Assembly (NCBI GenBank): GCA_002394685.1
Contig: DGUP01000012.1
Span: 1 to 64,000 of the forward strand
Reading direction: 5' to 3'
Length of the DNA: 64,000 bases
Source of the DNA: Treponema sp. UBA4307
Lineage (GTDB): Bacteria > Spirochaetota > Spirochaetia > Treponematales > Treponemataceae
In this document: positions 1 through 8,780 of the stretch, piece after piece
How the letters are laid out: each line of letters starts with the position of its first letter
Position numbering within the stretch: the first letter of the stretch is position 1
Translations under genes and position numbers: made by a program
The notes under the pieces: model-generated
What the model saw: the letters and a program-made list of their open reading frames with translations, nothing else
What the model was told of the DNA's origin: nothing
The model's database searches: none

Positions 1-65
1 ACAAACAAATTTAAAAAATATTAATAAAAACTGCAAAAATTTAAGAATATTTGCCAAAATAAAGG

Positions 66-95
66 TTGACAAGTTTAATATACTGAGTTTACGAT
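66..95 (+). promoter_or_regulatory. Predicted sigma-70-type promoter of the sugar ABC operon
   Basis: A perfect -35 hexamer TTGACA (66-71) is followed after 18 bp by TACGAT (90-95), a 4/6 match to the -10 consensus. It lies about 50 bp upstream of the binding-protein start codon and is the best promoter-like element in the leader. No alternative -10 gives better spacing. Confidence 0.5.
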
Positions 96-102
96 TTAGG
101 TA

Positions 103-119
103 AGTACAAACAATGTACT
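103..119. promoter_or_regulatory. Small inverted repeat at the predicted transcription start
   Basis: AGTAC (103-107) and GTACT (115-119) form a 5-bp inverted repeat with a 7-nt spacer, right where transcription from the upstream promoter would begin. It could be an operator, for example for the ROK regulator encoded at the end of the operon. A short repeat like this also occurs by chance in AT-rich DNA, so this is only a candidate. Confidence 0.25.
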
Positions 120-147
120 AGAAAGAATGACAGATACGGAGGATACT

Positions 148-1485
148 ATGAAAAAAATTGTGCCTGTTATTGTTATTGCAGTTGTAGTGGTTGCAGCTGC
201 TGTTATTGGTACTGTTACTGCTTCAGGAAAAAAAGATAAGTCTAAGCAGACAGTAATTACTGTTCTGGATTATCAGGACGCTACTGCACCTAATTCATAT
301 GAGGATAATAAGCTGATTTGGGATGCATTTGAAGCTGCTCATCCAGATATTAAAATTGAAAGGGAAGTTCTTTTTAATGAACCTTTCCATCAGAAAACAG
401 CTGCTTATGCCGCTTCTGGTAAAATGCCTGATGTTTTCTATATGTGGCCTGCTGGTCGTTCTTCAGCAATCCATGAAAAGAAACTTGCAAAGGATTTGAC
501 TCCTTTCATGAAGGCTGATGGTATTTATGATGATTATAATAAGGCTTGTGTTGATCCTTCTGCGCAGGCTTCAGGTTATATTGCAGAAATTCCTATGGGT
601 CTTACAGTAACAAATATGGTTTTTGTAAACAAGGCTGTTCTTAAGGAATGTGGTCTTGATATTCCAAAAACTTATGACGAACTGAAGGCTCAGGTTCCAG
701 TACTTGCAGCAAAGGGCTATGAAACAGTCCTCATGGCAAATATGGATGACTGGGTAATGCAGTCATGTCTTTTCTCTCTTGTTGCTGGCCGCTTTGGTGG
801 TACTGACTGGGCTGAAAAGATTATGAACGGTAGTGCAAAGTTTACAGATAAAGAATTCCTTGATGCCGTAAAGTTTATCAAGACTCTTTATGATGATGGA
901 GTTCTTTCACAGAAGACACTTGCTACTTCATATGGTGATGTAGTTGGTCAATTTGCTTCAAAGAAGGGAGCTTATCTTATTGATGGTGACTGGCGTGTAG
1001 GTGCATTCCTTACAGATTCTTCTACAGGTACAGCTCTTATCTCTACTGTTGACCAGAAGGCTAACATTGAACTTATGAATTTCCCAGAAATTCCTGGAGA
1101 AAAAATCCATGGATCAAACTCTTCAACTCTTGGTGTTGGTTATGGTATGAGTTCACAGCTTAAGGCCGGCTCTAAGGAAGAAAAAGCTGCATGGGAACTG
1201 ATTAAGTGGTTAAGCGGCCCATACGTACAGCAGAGACGCCTTGATACAGGTGCATCTTTCCCATCTCTTACAAGTGGAGTTTCTTATGACAACCTGGAAC
1301 CTCTCTCTGCAAAGAGAGCAGAATTCTATGCTGCACAGACAATTTCAACACCTGTATTTGACAGTGTATTTGATGGTGATGTTCCATCTGTTCTGAATGC
1401 TGATCTCCAGGCATTGGGACTTGGAAAGAAATCTCCTGAAGATGTTTGTAAGGATGTACAAGCTGCATTTGATTCAAACAAATAA
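148..1485 (+). CDS. Sugar ABC transporter substrate-binding protein (family 1)
   Basis: Extracellular solute-binding protein of the MalE/UgpB type (445 residues) that would capture a sugar or oligosaccharide for the two permeases encoded next. The mature part has the usual SBP family 1 layout, with an N-terminal lobe beginning near ITVLDYQDA and a Trp-rich C-terminal half (AAWELIKWLSGPY). The start is taken at 148 because GGAGGA (138-143) sits 4 bases before it; an upstream in-frame ATG at 127 lacks a ribosome site. Residues 4-26 are a long Val/Ala/Ile hydrophobic segment without a lipobox Cys, so the protein may stay membrane-anchored or be cleaved after Ala, unlike lipoprotein SBPs. The substrate cannot be deduced. 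No ATPase gene is in the operon, so a shared MsmK/UgpC-type ATPase is presumably elsewhere. Confidence 0.88.
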   Translation: MKKIVPVIVIAVVVVAAAVIGTVTASGKKDKSKQTVITVLDYQDATAPNSYEDNKLIWDAFEAAHPDIKIEREVLFNEPFHQKTAAYAASGKMPDVFYMWPAGRSSAIHEKKLAKDLTPFMKADGIYDDYNKACVDPSAQASGYIAEIPMGLTVTNMVFVNKAVLKECGLDIPKTYDELKAQVPVLAAKGYETVLMANMDDWVMQSCLFSLVAGRFGGTDWAEKIMNGSAKFTDKEFLDAVKFIKTLYDDGVLSQKTLATSYGDVVGQFASKKGAYLIDGDWRVGAFLTDSSTGTALISTVDQKANIELMNFPEIPGEKIHGSNSSTLGVGYGMSSQLKAGSKEEKAAWELIKWLSGPYVQQRRLDTGASFPSLTSGVSYDNLEPLSAKRAEFYAAQTISTPVFDSVFDGDVPSVLNADLQALGLGKKSPEDVCKDVQAAFDSNK

Positions 1486-1497
1486 TTAAAAATTACA

Positions 1498-1537
1498 AAG
1501 AGGCTTTCAGAAATATTAAAAGCTGGAAGCCTCTTTT
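1498..1537 (+). terminator. Hairpin between binding-protein gene and permease genes
   Basis: A 13-bp stem (AAGAGGCTTTCAG paired with CTGGAAGCCTCTT, one wobble) with a loop of about 9 nt is followed by a short T-run. It looks like an intrinsic terminator or attenuator within the operon. Such hairpins commonly let the binding protein be made in excess over the permeases. Confidence 0.7.
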
Positions 1538-1553
1538 CATAAGGAATAAAAAA

Positions 1554-2873
1554 ATGGATAAAAAGAACTTGATCCTTATAAGTAAAGCCTGTCTTCTGCT
1601 TTCCATTCTGGGCTTCTGCCTTCCAGTTTTTGATGGAATAAATGGATTTGCAGCATTAATATATTTTCTTGGAGGAGCTCAGGGGGCTCTCTACACACTG
1701 ATTGGCATAGCTCTGGGAATTCTCTTTCTTGCTATGACTGTTTCTCTTGTAATTTCATCCTTGACTTTTGTAAGCAATAACAAAGTAAGTTACACTCCTT
1801 TAATGATAAAAGTGGACTGGACTTTAATGATTATTATACTTGTGACAAGTCTTTTTTCATTTATTGCTATAAAAAAGTTTACGGACGAAGATCTTGATAT
1901 TGCCATTGGTTTCCACTTGATTATATATGGCATTATTGCACATTTTATTGTCTATCTTTATTCAACAATGGTAGGTGAAAATCTTTCTACAAAGAAAGAA
2001 GAGAGAAGGGCCTACTGGATGCTGTCATTACCTGCAATCATTTTTTATTTCGGAGTAATGACTTTTCCAGCAATCTTCTCTGTTATTCTCAGTCTTACAA
2101 ATTATTCCGGCGGTTCACTTTTTGAAAAAGGTGCCCTTCAGTTTGTAGGCTTAAAGAACTACATCAAAGTTTTTTCTGATCAATACTTTTACATTTCTTT
2201 GAAAAATAACTTATGGATTGTATTTGTTTCTGTTTTTGGACAGCTTCCACTTGGTTTTTTACTTGCATATGTTTTAACCAGAGGACTGGTAAAGGGCAGG
2301 GACTTCTTCCAGACAATGATATATCTTCCTTGTGTAATTTCTACTGTTGTAATTGGTATTCTTTTTCAGACTTTCTTTTCTTCACATGGAGCCTGGAATG
2401 AAATTATGCAATGGATTAATCCTGAATATGAATGGTCAATGAATTCCAGACCAATGCTTCCAGTTCTTTTTGCGATTCTCTGGATGTATACTGGTACATA
2501 CCTCATCATCTTTATGGCAAACCTTCAGAAAATTGATCCTCAGATTATGGAAGCTGCAACTATTGATGGTGCAAGTGAATGGCAGGTTTTATGGAATATT
2601 ATTTTCCCGGAACTTTCAGGAGTATTCGTAATTTCTGCAATTCTTGCAATTTCAGGTTCATTAAAATCATTTGACTTAATTTATGTTATGACCGGAGGTG
2701 GACCGGCTAAGCAGACTTATGTTCTTTCACTCTATATGTTTGATAAGGCATTTAGAGGTGCTTCAGACTATCCAATGGCAAATACAATTTCAACAATTAT
2801 GGTTGTAATCAGTCTTGTACTCATTGGAATTGTAAAAACTCTTGAAAAGAAATTTGGAGCCAAGGAGGAGTAG
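1554..2873 (+). CDS. Sugar ABC transporter permease, MalF-like, with N-terminal membrane extension
   Basis: Inner-membrane permease (439 residues) of the binding-protein-dependent sugar importer family. The core from about residue 150 has the usual MalF-type order of membrane helices and the cytoplasmic EAA loop near residues 333-345 (EAATIDGASEWQ), which contacts the ATPase. Ahead of it are about 150 extra residues with roughly four hydrophobic segments (for example near 5-25 and 33-70), longer than a typical 290-residue MalF-like permease. AAGGA lies 8 bases before the ATG. The gene follows the binding protein behind a hairpin, and its stop is one base from the next start, so the permeases are co-translated. 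Confidence 0.88.
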   Translation: MDKKNLILISKACLLLSILGFCLPVFDGINGFAALIYFLGGAQGALYTLIGIALGILFLAMTVSLVISSLTFVSNNKVSYTPLMIKVDWTLMIIILVTSLFSFIAIKKFTDEDLDIAIGFHLIIYGIIAHFIVYLYSTMVGENLSTKKEERRAYWMLSLPAIIFYFGVMTFPAIFSVILSLTNYSGGSLFEKGALQFVGLKNYIKVFSDQYFYISLKNNLWIVFVSVFGQLPLGFLLAYVLTRGLVKGRDFFQTMIYLPCVISTVVIGILFQTFFSSHGAWNEIMQWINPEYEWSMNSRPMLPVLFAILWMYTGTYLIIFMANLQKIDPQIMEAATIDGASEWQVLWNIIFPELSGVFVISAILAISGSLKSFDLIYVMTGGGPAKQTYVLSLYMFDKAFRGASDYPMANTISTIMVVISLVLIGIVKTLEKKFGAKEE

Positions 2874-2874
2874 A

Positions 2875-3726
2875 ATGAACGTTTTCGAAAAAAAAGGTCC
2901 TAAGCATGTTTTATCACAAATAATTATTTACGCAATTTTAATATTTTTTACATTTATGGCTCTATATCCTGTTTTCTGGCTTTTTGTATCATCCTTTAAG
3001 ACCACTCAGGAATATCAGATGACCAGTAAACTTTCCATGCCAAAAGTATGGTGGTGGAAAAACTATGTAGATGCATGGATTCGTGGAGATTTCGGAAAGT
3101 TATTTTTTAACAGTATCTTTTACACCGGAATTTCAACAATAGTAATTCTTTACTGTTCAATTGCAGCAGGATTTGCTTTTGCAAAATTAAAATCAAGAGC
3201 AACTCCTGTACTTTACAAATCATTTGTAATTGGAGTTTTAATTACACTTCAGTGTATTATGATTCCTCTTTTCTTTATGGCAAACTGGACAGGCCTGTAT
3301 GATACAAGACTGGGAGTTTTAATTTGTTACATTGGTATAGGTATGCCGATGGGTATTTATCTGACCACGGAATTTATCCGAAGTATTCCAGGTTCCCTTA
3401 TTGAATCTGCAAGAATTGATGGAGCTCCATATCTTCAGATTTTCTTTGAAATAATCGTTCCAATGGCAAAACCTGTTGGAGTTACTCTTGCTATTCTTAC
3501 AATAACCGGTACATGGAATGAATTTATGCTTATTAATATTCTGGCCAGCAGTGAAAAAATAAAATCCCTTCCTGTAGGTGTACAGAAATTCTCAGGAGCG
3601 CTTGCTTCTGACTATGGAAAGCAGTTTGCAGCCCTTATGATCAGTGTAATTCCAATTATAATTTTCTATATTATTTTTAGAAAACAGATTACAAAGGGTG
3701 TTGCGGCAGGTGCTGTTAAAGGTTAA
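2875..3726 (+). CDS. Sugar ABC transporter permease, MalG-like
   Basis: Second inner-membrane permease (283 residues) of the importer, pairing with the preceding MalF-like subunit. It has six predicted membrane segments and an EAA loop around residue 178 (ESARIDGAPYLQIFFE), the coupling site for the ATPase. The start at 2875 has AAGGAGG (2862-2868) at good spacing; a longer reading from 2842 would overlap the upstream gene and lacks a ribosome site. C-terminal helices end in RKQITKGVAAGAVKG, the usual end of sugar MalG-type permeases. The sugar is unknown. Confidence 0.9.
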   Translation: MNVFEKKGPKHVLSQIIIYAILIFFTFMALYPVFWLFVSSFKTTQEYQMTSKLSMPKVWWWKNYVDAWIRGDFGKLFFNSIFYTGISTIVILYCSIAAGFAFAKLKSRATPVLYKSFVIGVLITLQCIMIPLFFMANWTGLYDTRLGVLICYIGIGMPMGIYLTTEFIRSIPGSLIESARIDGAPYLQIFFEIIVPMAKPVGVTLAILTITGTWNEFMLINILASSEKIKSLPVGVQKFSGALASDYGKQFAALMISVIPIIIFYIIFRKQITKGVAAGAVKG

Positions 3727-3735
3727 AATTGCATT

Positions 3736-4962
3736 ATGCATGTAAATAATGACTATCAGCGTAACGCTAACATTTCAAGAGTATTTGAAACTGTATGGAA
3801 GAATCCTAATTTCAGCAGAATTGATATTGCACGTACATTAAATCTTTACAGATCTACAGTTTCAAATATTATCGGTACGCTGGTGGAATCTGGATTGATT
3901 TGTGAAGGAGAAAGAGGTCTGGCCACTGAAAAAGGTGGAAGAAAACCTGTTTTTCTTTCAATCAATCCTGATTTTGGAAGCGTAATTGGTATTGAACTTC
4001 AGCTTGATTCTTATCATGTAAATATTATTTCTTTTGATGGAAGAACTTTATTTCAGAAAGAAGGTCCTACTCCTGTTGAAGAATCTTTGCTTAATAATCC
4101 GGAAGAACTATTTGTTTTCATGATTGATGAAATAATTAAAGAAATTCTTCCTGAAGTTGAAAACAGAAAAATTAAACCTCTTGCAATCAGTATAGGAATT
4201 CCTGGAATTATAGATATTGACCATGGAATTATAAAACATTCTGCGCCATTTAGAATTGTAAATTTCAATTATGCTGAAAAGCTTGGGCAAAAATATGGCA
4301 TTCCTCTTTTTATGGAAAATGATGCACGCTGCTGTTCCTGGCTGCAGCTTGCCTTAAATAAATCTTCTCCAAAAAAAGATTTTCTCTGTGTCCTCGCAAG
4401 AAACTATTCTGGAAATCCACTTCTTTCATATCCTGAAACCTATGGAAAAGGTATTGGTATTGGTCTTTCAATAACCATGAATGGACGTGTAATCAACGGA
4501 CGCAATTTTGGTGTAGGGGAATACATTTCCCGTTCTTGGACTACATACCAGAAAGGGCAGACTGGTCTTCCTCAGGCAGTATTAAAAACTGTAGATACTG
4601 ATGATGATTCCTATGCCGAATGGGTAAAGGATTTGTTTTCTACACTGACCATAATGATTCCACTTCTCCATCCGGAAATTGTTTTTGTTCATGGACAATC
4701 AAACCGAAGAAAAGAACTGCTTAAAGAAATAATAAAGCGTGATGTTCCTCAGTTTGTTTCAATTATGGAAACTTGTAATTGTGATTTTAAAGTAGTGGAT
4801 GATGATACCTATGTAATTGCTCAAGGTGCAGCTTTTATGTTTATACAAAAAATGTATGAAGTTCAGATTCTGGAATCTAATCCTTCATACACAGGTTTGA
4901 GCTGGGATCAGTTATTTTTACTTGGACAGCAAAGTAAAGAAAAAATCCTTCTTAAAATCTGA
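3736..4962 (+). CDS. ROK-family transcriptional regulator
   Basis: Predicted sugar-responsive DNA-binding regulator (408 residues) of the NagC/XylR group. An N-terminal winged helix-turn-helix occupies about residues 12-65 (SRIDIARTLNLYRSTVSNII), followed by a ROK actin-like domain (IGIELQLDSYHVNIISFDG near 85; GIGIGLSITMNGRVING near 245). The Cys-rich zinc motif CxCGxxGCxE found in most ROK repressors and kinases is not visible, so effector binding may differ and sugar-kinase activity is unlikely. It directly follows the permease genes (9-bp gap) and probably controls this operon. It ends 2 bp from the end of the convergent carboxypeptidase gene. Confidence 0.85.
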   Translation: MHVNNDYQRNANISRVFETVWKNPNFSRIDIARTLNLYRSTVSNIIGTLVESGLICEGERGLATEKGGRKPVFLSINPDFGSVIGIELQLDSYHVNIISFDGRTLFQKEGPTPVEESLLNNPEELFVFMIDEIIKEILPEVENRKIKPLAISIGIPGIIDIDHGIIKHSAPFRIVNFNYAEKLGQKYGIPLFMENDARCCSWLQLALNKSSPKKDFLCVLARNYSGNPLLSYPETYGKGIGIGLSITMNGRVINGRNFGVGEYISRSWTTYQKGQTGLPQAVLKTVDTDDDSYAEWVKDLFSTLTIMIPLLHPEIVFVHGQSNRRKELLKEIIKRDVPQFVSIMETCNCDFKVVDDDTYVIAQGAAFMFIQKMYEVQILESNPSYTGLSWDQLFLLGQQSKEKILLKI

Positions 4963-4964
4963 TT

Positions 4965-6014
4965 CTAAAGTTTGTATGAAAGGGTAATGTTATTTCCTTT
5001 TACATAAAGATTTGTTTCTGCTCCAATTACAAGGGGCATGGCAGGATCAATGTGCCCAAAGTCGCAGTCAAGAATTAAAGGTTTCATGTATTTTCCAAGA
5101 ATGTCAGTTACTGCATTGTACTGGTTAACCCCCATGAGATTCTGCTGCCATGCACTAAGAGGCCGTCCGAATATAAAAGCTGAGGCTGTATTAAACATTC
5201 CCAGATTATCCATGTGCCAGAGGCTTCGTCTTATATCCATTGGATTAAGGTCACATGCTTCCAGGGCCCATATAATTTTTTTTCCTGAAGCAGCCATTTT
5301 TTTACAGCCGTCAAATTGAGTTGCGATTAAGTTATTGATAACGTCAAGACAACCCCCCAGTAAAATTCCATCAGCTTCAATTGTTCTTGAACTGGATGCC
5401 TTTTTTAATTTACCTCCGGATGGAACAAAAGCTGTTAAGATTTTATCCTGGTCAAATACATATTTGGAAAGATAATCTGTAATTTTTTCTTCTGCCTGAG
5501 GACTTTGAAATTTATCATATCCTTGAACAGAATTTATTTTTCCTTCAAGAAGGTCAAGAACATCAAATTCTGGCTTTTCCCATTCTTTACCAAATCCTGT
5601 AATTGTAGGTCCGTAAATTCCCATAACTCCGCATTTTGTTGCCAGCGGGTAAAGAAAATTTGTGTTGTCGGAATATCCCAGAAACCATTTTGGTTTTGCC
5701 TTTTTTATTGCATCAAAATCCACGAAGGACATGCTCTCACACATTAGTTCGCCGCCTCCGCATGAAATTATTGCTTTAATTTCTGGATTTAAATAAAAAT
5801 CAGTAAGTTCTTTTCCGCAGATTTCAGGTTTTGTACTGATTCCAAGACCATCACTTTTAAAGCAGGTTCTACCTGTTTTGATTTTGTATCCCCTTTCTTT
5901 AAATTTTTGAAGGGCTGAATTAAAACGGCTGATATAAGGTTCAGTGCCTGCTCCAAAAGAGGGAGCTGTAATTCCGATTACATCTCCTGGTTTAATGAAG
6001 GGTGGTCTTTTCAT
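4965..6014 (-). CDS. S66-family LD-carboxypeptidase
   Basis: Predicted serine peptidase of the S66 family (LdcA/MccF type, 349 residues). LD-carboxypeptidases remove the terminal D-Ala from murein tetrapeptides during cell-wall recycling; MccF relatives cleave microcin-type acyl-adenylates. The family start is clear (PPFIKPGDVIGITAPS), the nucleophile Ser is in GYSDNT, the catalytic Glu in WALEACDLNP and the His in CDFGHIDPAMPL, so the Ser-His-Glu triad looks intact. The sequence cannot decide between murein recycling and MccF-like detoxification. No signal peptide is seen, so it should be cytoplasmic. It is a lone minus-strand gene with a possible TATACT -10 near 6057-6062. Confidence 0.85.
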   Translation of the reverse strand: MKRPPFIKPGDVIGITAPSFGAGTEPYISRFNSALQKFKERGYKIKTGRTCFKSDGLGISTKPEICGKELTDFYLNPEIKAIISCGGGELMCESMSFVDFDAIKKAKPKWFLGYSDNTNFLYPLATKCGVMGIYGPTITGFGKEWEKPEFDVLDLLEGKINSVQGYDKFQSPQAEEKITDYLSKYVFDQDKILTAFVPSGGKLKKASSSRTIEADGILLGGCLDVINNLIATQFDGCKKMAASGKKIIWALEACDLNPMDIRRSLWHMDNLGMFNTASAFIFGRPLSAWQQNLMGVNQYNAVTDILGKYMKPLILDCDFGHIDPAMPLVIGAETNLYVKGNNITLSYKL

Positions 6015-6144
6015 AAAAAATCTCCAGAAATATTAAATAATAAATCCTCGGAATACAGTATACTCCGTTTTTGAAGAAGGAATAACTGTAGTCCGGGGAC
6101 CTGATGAATTGCTTCAGAATGTTTTGACAGTAGTTTAGGTCTGG

Positions 6145-8301
6145 TTAAACCTTAAAACTGTCAACCTGATTGCCGATGTCGCTGATGGAATGCTTCATCA
6201 CACCTGCAATTTCTGAAAGGGCAGAGCCTGCTTCATTAATTCTGCCGGCGCTTGTACCCATTTCTGACATACTTTGCTTAATTGTATCAGTTTCTTTTTG
6301 AAGTGTTCCTACATCTGAAATAATCGTCTGACTATTACGTGCCATATCGCTGGAAGCATTCTGAACCTGATGTGTGCTGTCATTCATTTTTGAAAGTGCT
6401 TCTGTAATGAGAGATGAACCTTGACTCTGTTCCTGCATTGCACTTTTAATCTGGTGAACCAGGTTATCAGTACGTTTGATTTCGGAAGCAAGTGAATTGT
6501 AGCCTTCAACACCTTTTTGAGTTGCTGCAACAACTGAGTTTATTGAACCTTGAATCTGTGTAAGCTGATCACCGATAGTTGCAGACTGTGAACTTGAAGT
6601 TTCACTTAATTTACGGATTTCATCTGCAACAACAGCAAATCCTCTTCCAGCTTCACCAGCATGGGCTGCTTCAATGGCTGCATTCATAGCCAGAAGATTT
6701 GTCTGTTCTGCAATAGAGGCAATTACAGCGTTTGCTTCACTCAAAAGATTGCTCTGTCTTTCAATTTCAATAATCTGTTCCTGCAGTTCTTCCTGAGTTC
6801 TGGCACCGTTTTCTGCATCAGATGCCAGGTGGGCAAAAGCTTCCGCCATTTTATCTACAGATTTGTTAACTTCATTTATATTGCCTACCATTTCTTCAAC
6901 TGCACTGGAAGCCCCTTCTACGCTATGGGTCTGTTCCGTAACAAGCTTTTCCAGGCTTTCAATATTGTTGAGGATGTTGTTAACGCTGGAACTTGTCTGT
7001 TCAACACATGAAATCTGGCTTTTAAGATTTCCATCAAGGTTGCTGATTCCTCCGGTAATCTGGTTGATTGCGGACATTGCATCTTCTGTTGTGTTATCAA
7101 GCTTAAGACCGGCATTGCTGAGAGATGTTTTTGAATCCTTCATGCTTGCAATGATTTCCTGAAGTTTTTCACTGTAAAGGTTAAAACTTTCCGCTACATT
7201 TCCAATTTCGTTATTGTCGTGAATGTTAAGGCGTCTTGTAAGATCTCCGTGACCTTCTGCAATTTCGTGGGCATTTTCTCCGATATCCCGTGCAATAACA
7301 ATCAGCGGACTGAGTCTTCTTCTTACCAGAAAAGCTCCCAGTAAGGCAAAGAATATGCCTACAAGTAAACAGATAACGAAGGAACGTGTCATAGTTGCAG
7401 TGAATGCTGCATTAACAGTCTTTTTTGGACAGCATACAACGATTTTATATCCTGTTTTAGCATTTTGAATTTGTTTCGTGTAATAAATCTTATTGTCCAT
7501 TACAACCTTACCGTCAGTTACACCGGAATTTACGAAATCTGCAAGTTCAGGAATATCAAGTTCGTTAATGTTTTTAAATGTTGCCTGCCGACTTCCTGTG
7601 TCTGCAAGAATAAGGCCGTCATTCTGGAGCATAACAACAGAAGATCCATCTCCAAAATTCAGAGTAGAAAGTATACTGGTCAATTTTTCAAGGGAGATAT
7701 CAAGACCTGCATTTCCGATGAATTTGTTGTTAAAATCCGTAACGCTGCAAACTACACTTACAACCAGGGCTCCGTTTGTGGTCTGATATGCACTTGTAAT
7801 TACAGGATTGCCTCTTCCACCTGAAGCATCTTTATACCACTGGCGTTTTCTCGGATCATAACCACCGGATTTAGAGTGAGAAAGATTTGTAGCGTATCCT
7901 CCCCATTCCGTACCATAAAATACTTCGGAAGTATCGCTGTCGCTCTGTGCAATTGTCTGTGCCACATTACGAATTGCAAGTTCCGCAGGACTTTTTGCAT
8001 ATTCAGAAATCTGAATTGTTCCAGTTTCGTTTATGAAGGAATGGATTGTATCATCTGCATTTTTAACTGCGTCAGAGTTACAGAATACTTTTACTGCAGA
8101 TTCTTTTGCGTTAAAGAAAATATCGATTGAATTTGAAAAGTCTTTTAAAAGGTTTTCTGCTGATGAATAAAAATCATTAAGGGCACTTTTTTCAAATGAT
8201 GTACCTACAACGACCTGGGAAATTGTGATTAACAGAAAGATAACTGCCAGAACTCCAAGTGCAAATTTACTAGAGATTGACATTCTAGCTTTTTTTTTCA
8301 T
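6145..8301 (-). CDS. Methyl-accepting chemotaxis protein with dCache sensor
   Basis: Membrane chemoreceptor (718 residues). Order: membrane helix at about 13-33, periplasmic dCache domain about 40-300, second helix about 307-326, HAMP about 327-380, then a long cytoplasmic signalling helix whose hairpin tip (AEQTNLLAMNAAIEAAHAGE) binds CheA/CheW. In the sensor domain Tyr148, Arg153, Trp155, Tyr156, Tyr172 and Asp201 have the spacing of the amino-acid-binding motif known for dCache_1 receptors, so an amino-acid ligand is inferred. GGAGG precedes the ATG. The gene stands alone and feeds the flagellar system encoded elsewhere in the window. No C-terminal CheR-docking pentapeptide is evident. Confidence 0.93.
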   Translation of the reverse strand: MKKKARMSISSKFALGVLAVIFLLITISQVVVGTSFEKSALNDFYSSAENLLKDFSNSIDIFFNAKESAVKVFCNSDAVKNADDTIHSFINETGTIQISEYAKSPAELAIRNVAQTIAQSDSDTSEVFYGTEWGGYATNLSHSKSGGYDPRKRQWYKDASGGRGNPVITSAYQTTNGALVVSVVCSVTDFNNKFIGNAGLDISLEKLTSILSTLNFGDGSSVVMLQNDGLILADTGSRQATFKNINELDIPELADFVNSGVTDGKVVMDNKIYYTKQIQNAKTGYKIVVCCPKKTVNAAFTATMTRSFVICLLVGIFFALLGAFLVRRRLSPLIVIARDIGENAHEIAEGHGDLTRRLNIHDNNEIGNVAESFNLYSEKLQEIIASMKDSKTSLSNAGLKLDNTTEDAMSAINQITGGISNLDGNLKSQISCVEQTSSSVNNILNNIESLEKLVTEQTHSVEGASSAVEEMVGNINEVNKSVDKMAEAFAHLASDAENGARTQEELQEQIIEIERQSNLLSEANAVIASIAEQTNLLAMNAAIEAAHAGEAGRGFAVVADEIRKLSETSSSQSATIGDQLTQIQGSINSVVAATQKGVEGYNSLASEIKRTDNLVHQIKSAMQEQSQGSSLITEALSKMNDSTHQVQNASSDMARNSQTIISDVGTLQKETDTIKQSMSEMGTSAGRINEAGSALSEIAGVMKHSISDIGNQVDSFKV

Positions 8302-8385
8302 TAAATGCCTCCTGTGGGTGGGAAAATGCTGTTTTTCTGTAAAAAAAGAAGTCTCATATAATATGATGCAATATGAAGAATGAAA

Positions 8386-8414
8386 AAAATAGTATATTTT
8401 GAGCGTAGGGTCAA
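8386..8414 (-). promoter_or_regulatory. Predicted promoter of the chemoreceptor gene
   Basis: Read on the minus strand: TTGACC (8409-8414), a 17-bp spacer, then TATTTT (8386-8391), about 85 bases upstream of the chemoreceptor ATG. The match is sigma-70-like. I found no convincing sigma-28 motif here. Confidence 0.4.
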
Positions 8415-8680
8415 TTCACTTTCATGTCTTTTATGACAGTTTTCAGACTAAGTGGCAATGACTCCATTTTTTATACAGCAATCTTAAAATCATTATATTA
8501 CCCCAAACATTCAAAGTCAATTTTCATAATCTGAAATGGAGATTTTTCCACCAGAAAATCAAAAAAACTTCTTCTGCATGGGATTTAACTGTAAAGCAGC
8601 TTCTACTCCCTGGAAACTGTTTTTAAGTTCCATTCATTTTAATTGTTATCTATAGATTTTAATATGTATTTTGTGGTATA
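8415..8680. other. Non-coding stretch between chemoreceptor and ileS
   Basis: About 270 AT-rich bases separate the divergent chemoreceptor and ileS transcription units. I see no open reading frame with a ribosome site, no tRNA and no repeat here. The ileS promoter and leader structures begin after this stretch. Confidence 0.5.
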
Positions 8681-8683
8681 GTT

Positions 8684-8768
8684 TATAATGCAGGTTTCGA
8701 AATTTCATGATTTCTGAAACTGCCTCTTTAAATAATTAATAAAGTCTGCAAATCACGCAGCAAACTTT
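8684..8768 (+). promoter_or_regulatory. ileS promoter -10 and double-hairpin leader
   Basis: TATAAT (8684-8689) is a perfect -10, though no good -35 precedes it. Immediately downstream is an imperfect 13-bp inverted repeat (8691-8722, loop TTCATG). A second hairpin follows (8741-8768), formed by AAAGT/ACTTT and CTGC/GCAG and ending just before the ribosome site AGGGGAC. The paired structures fill most of the leader. No T-box signature (AGGGUGGNACCGCG) is present, so this is not a recognised T-box. Confidence 0.4.
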
Positions 8769-8780
8769 AGGGGACTTTCA

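Noticed and set aside
8641..8780. T-box riboswitch before ileS
   Set aside because: Neither the AGGGUGGNACCGCG box nor an antiterminator/terminator pair is present; only simple hairpins.
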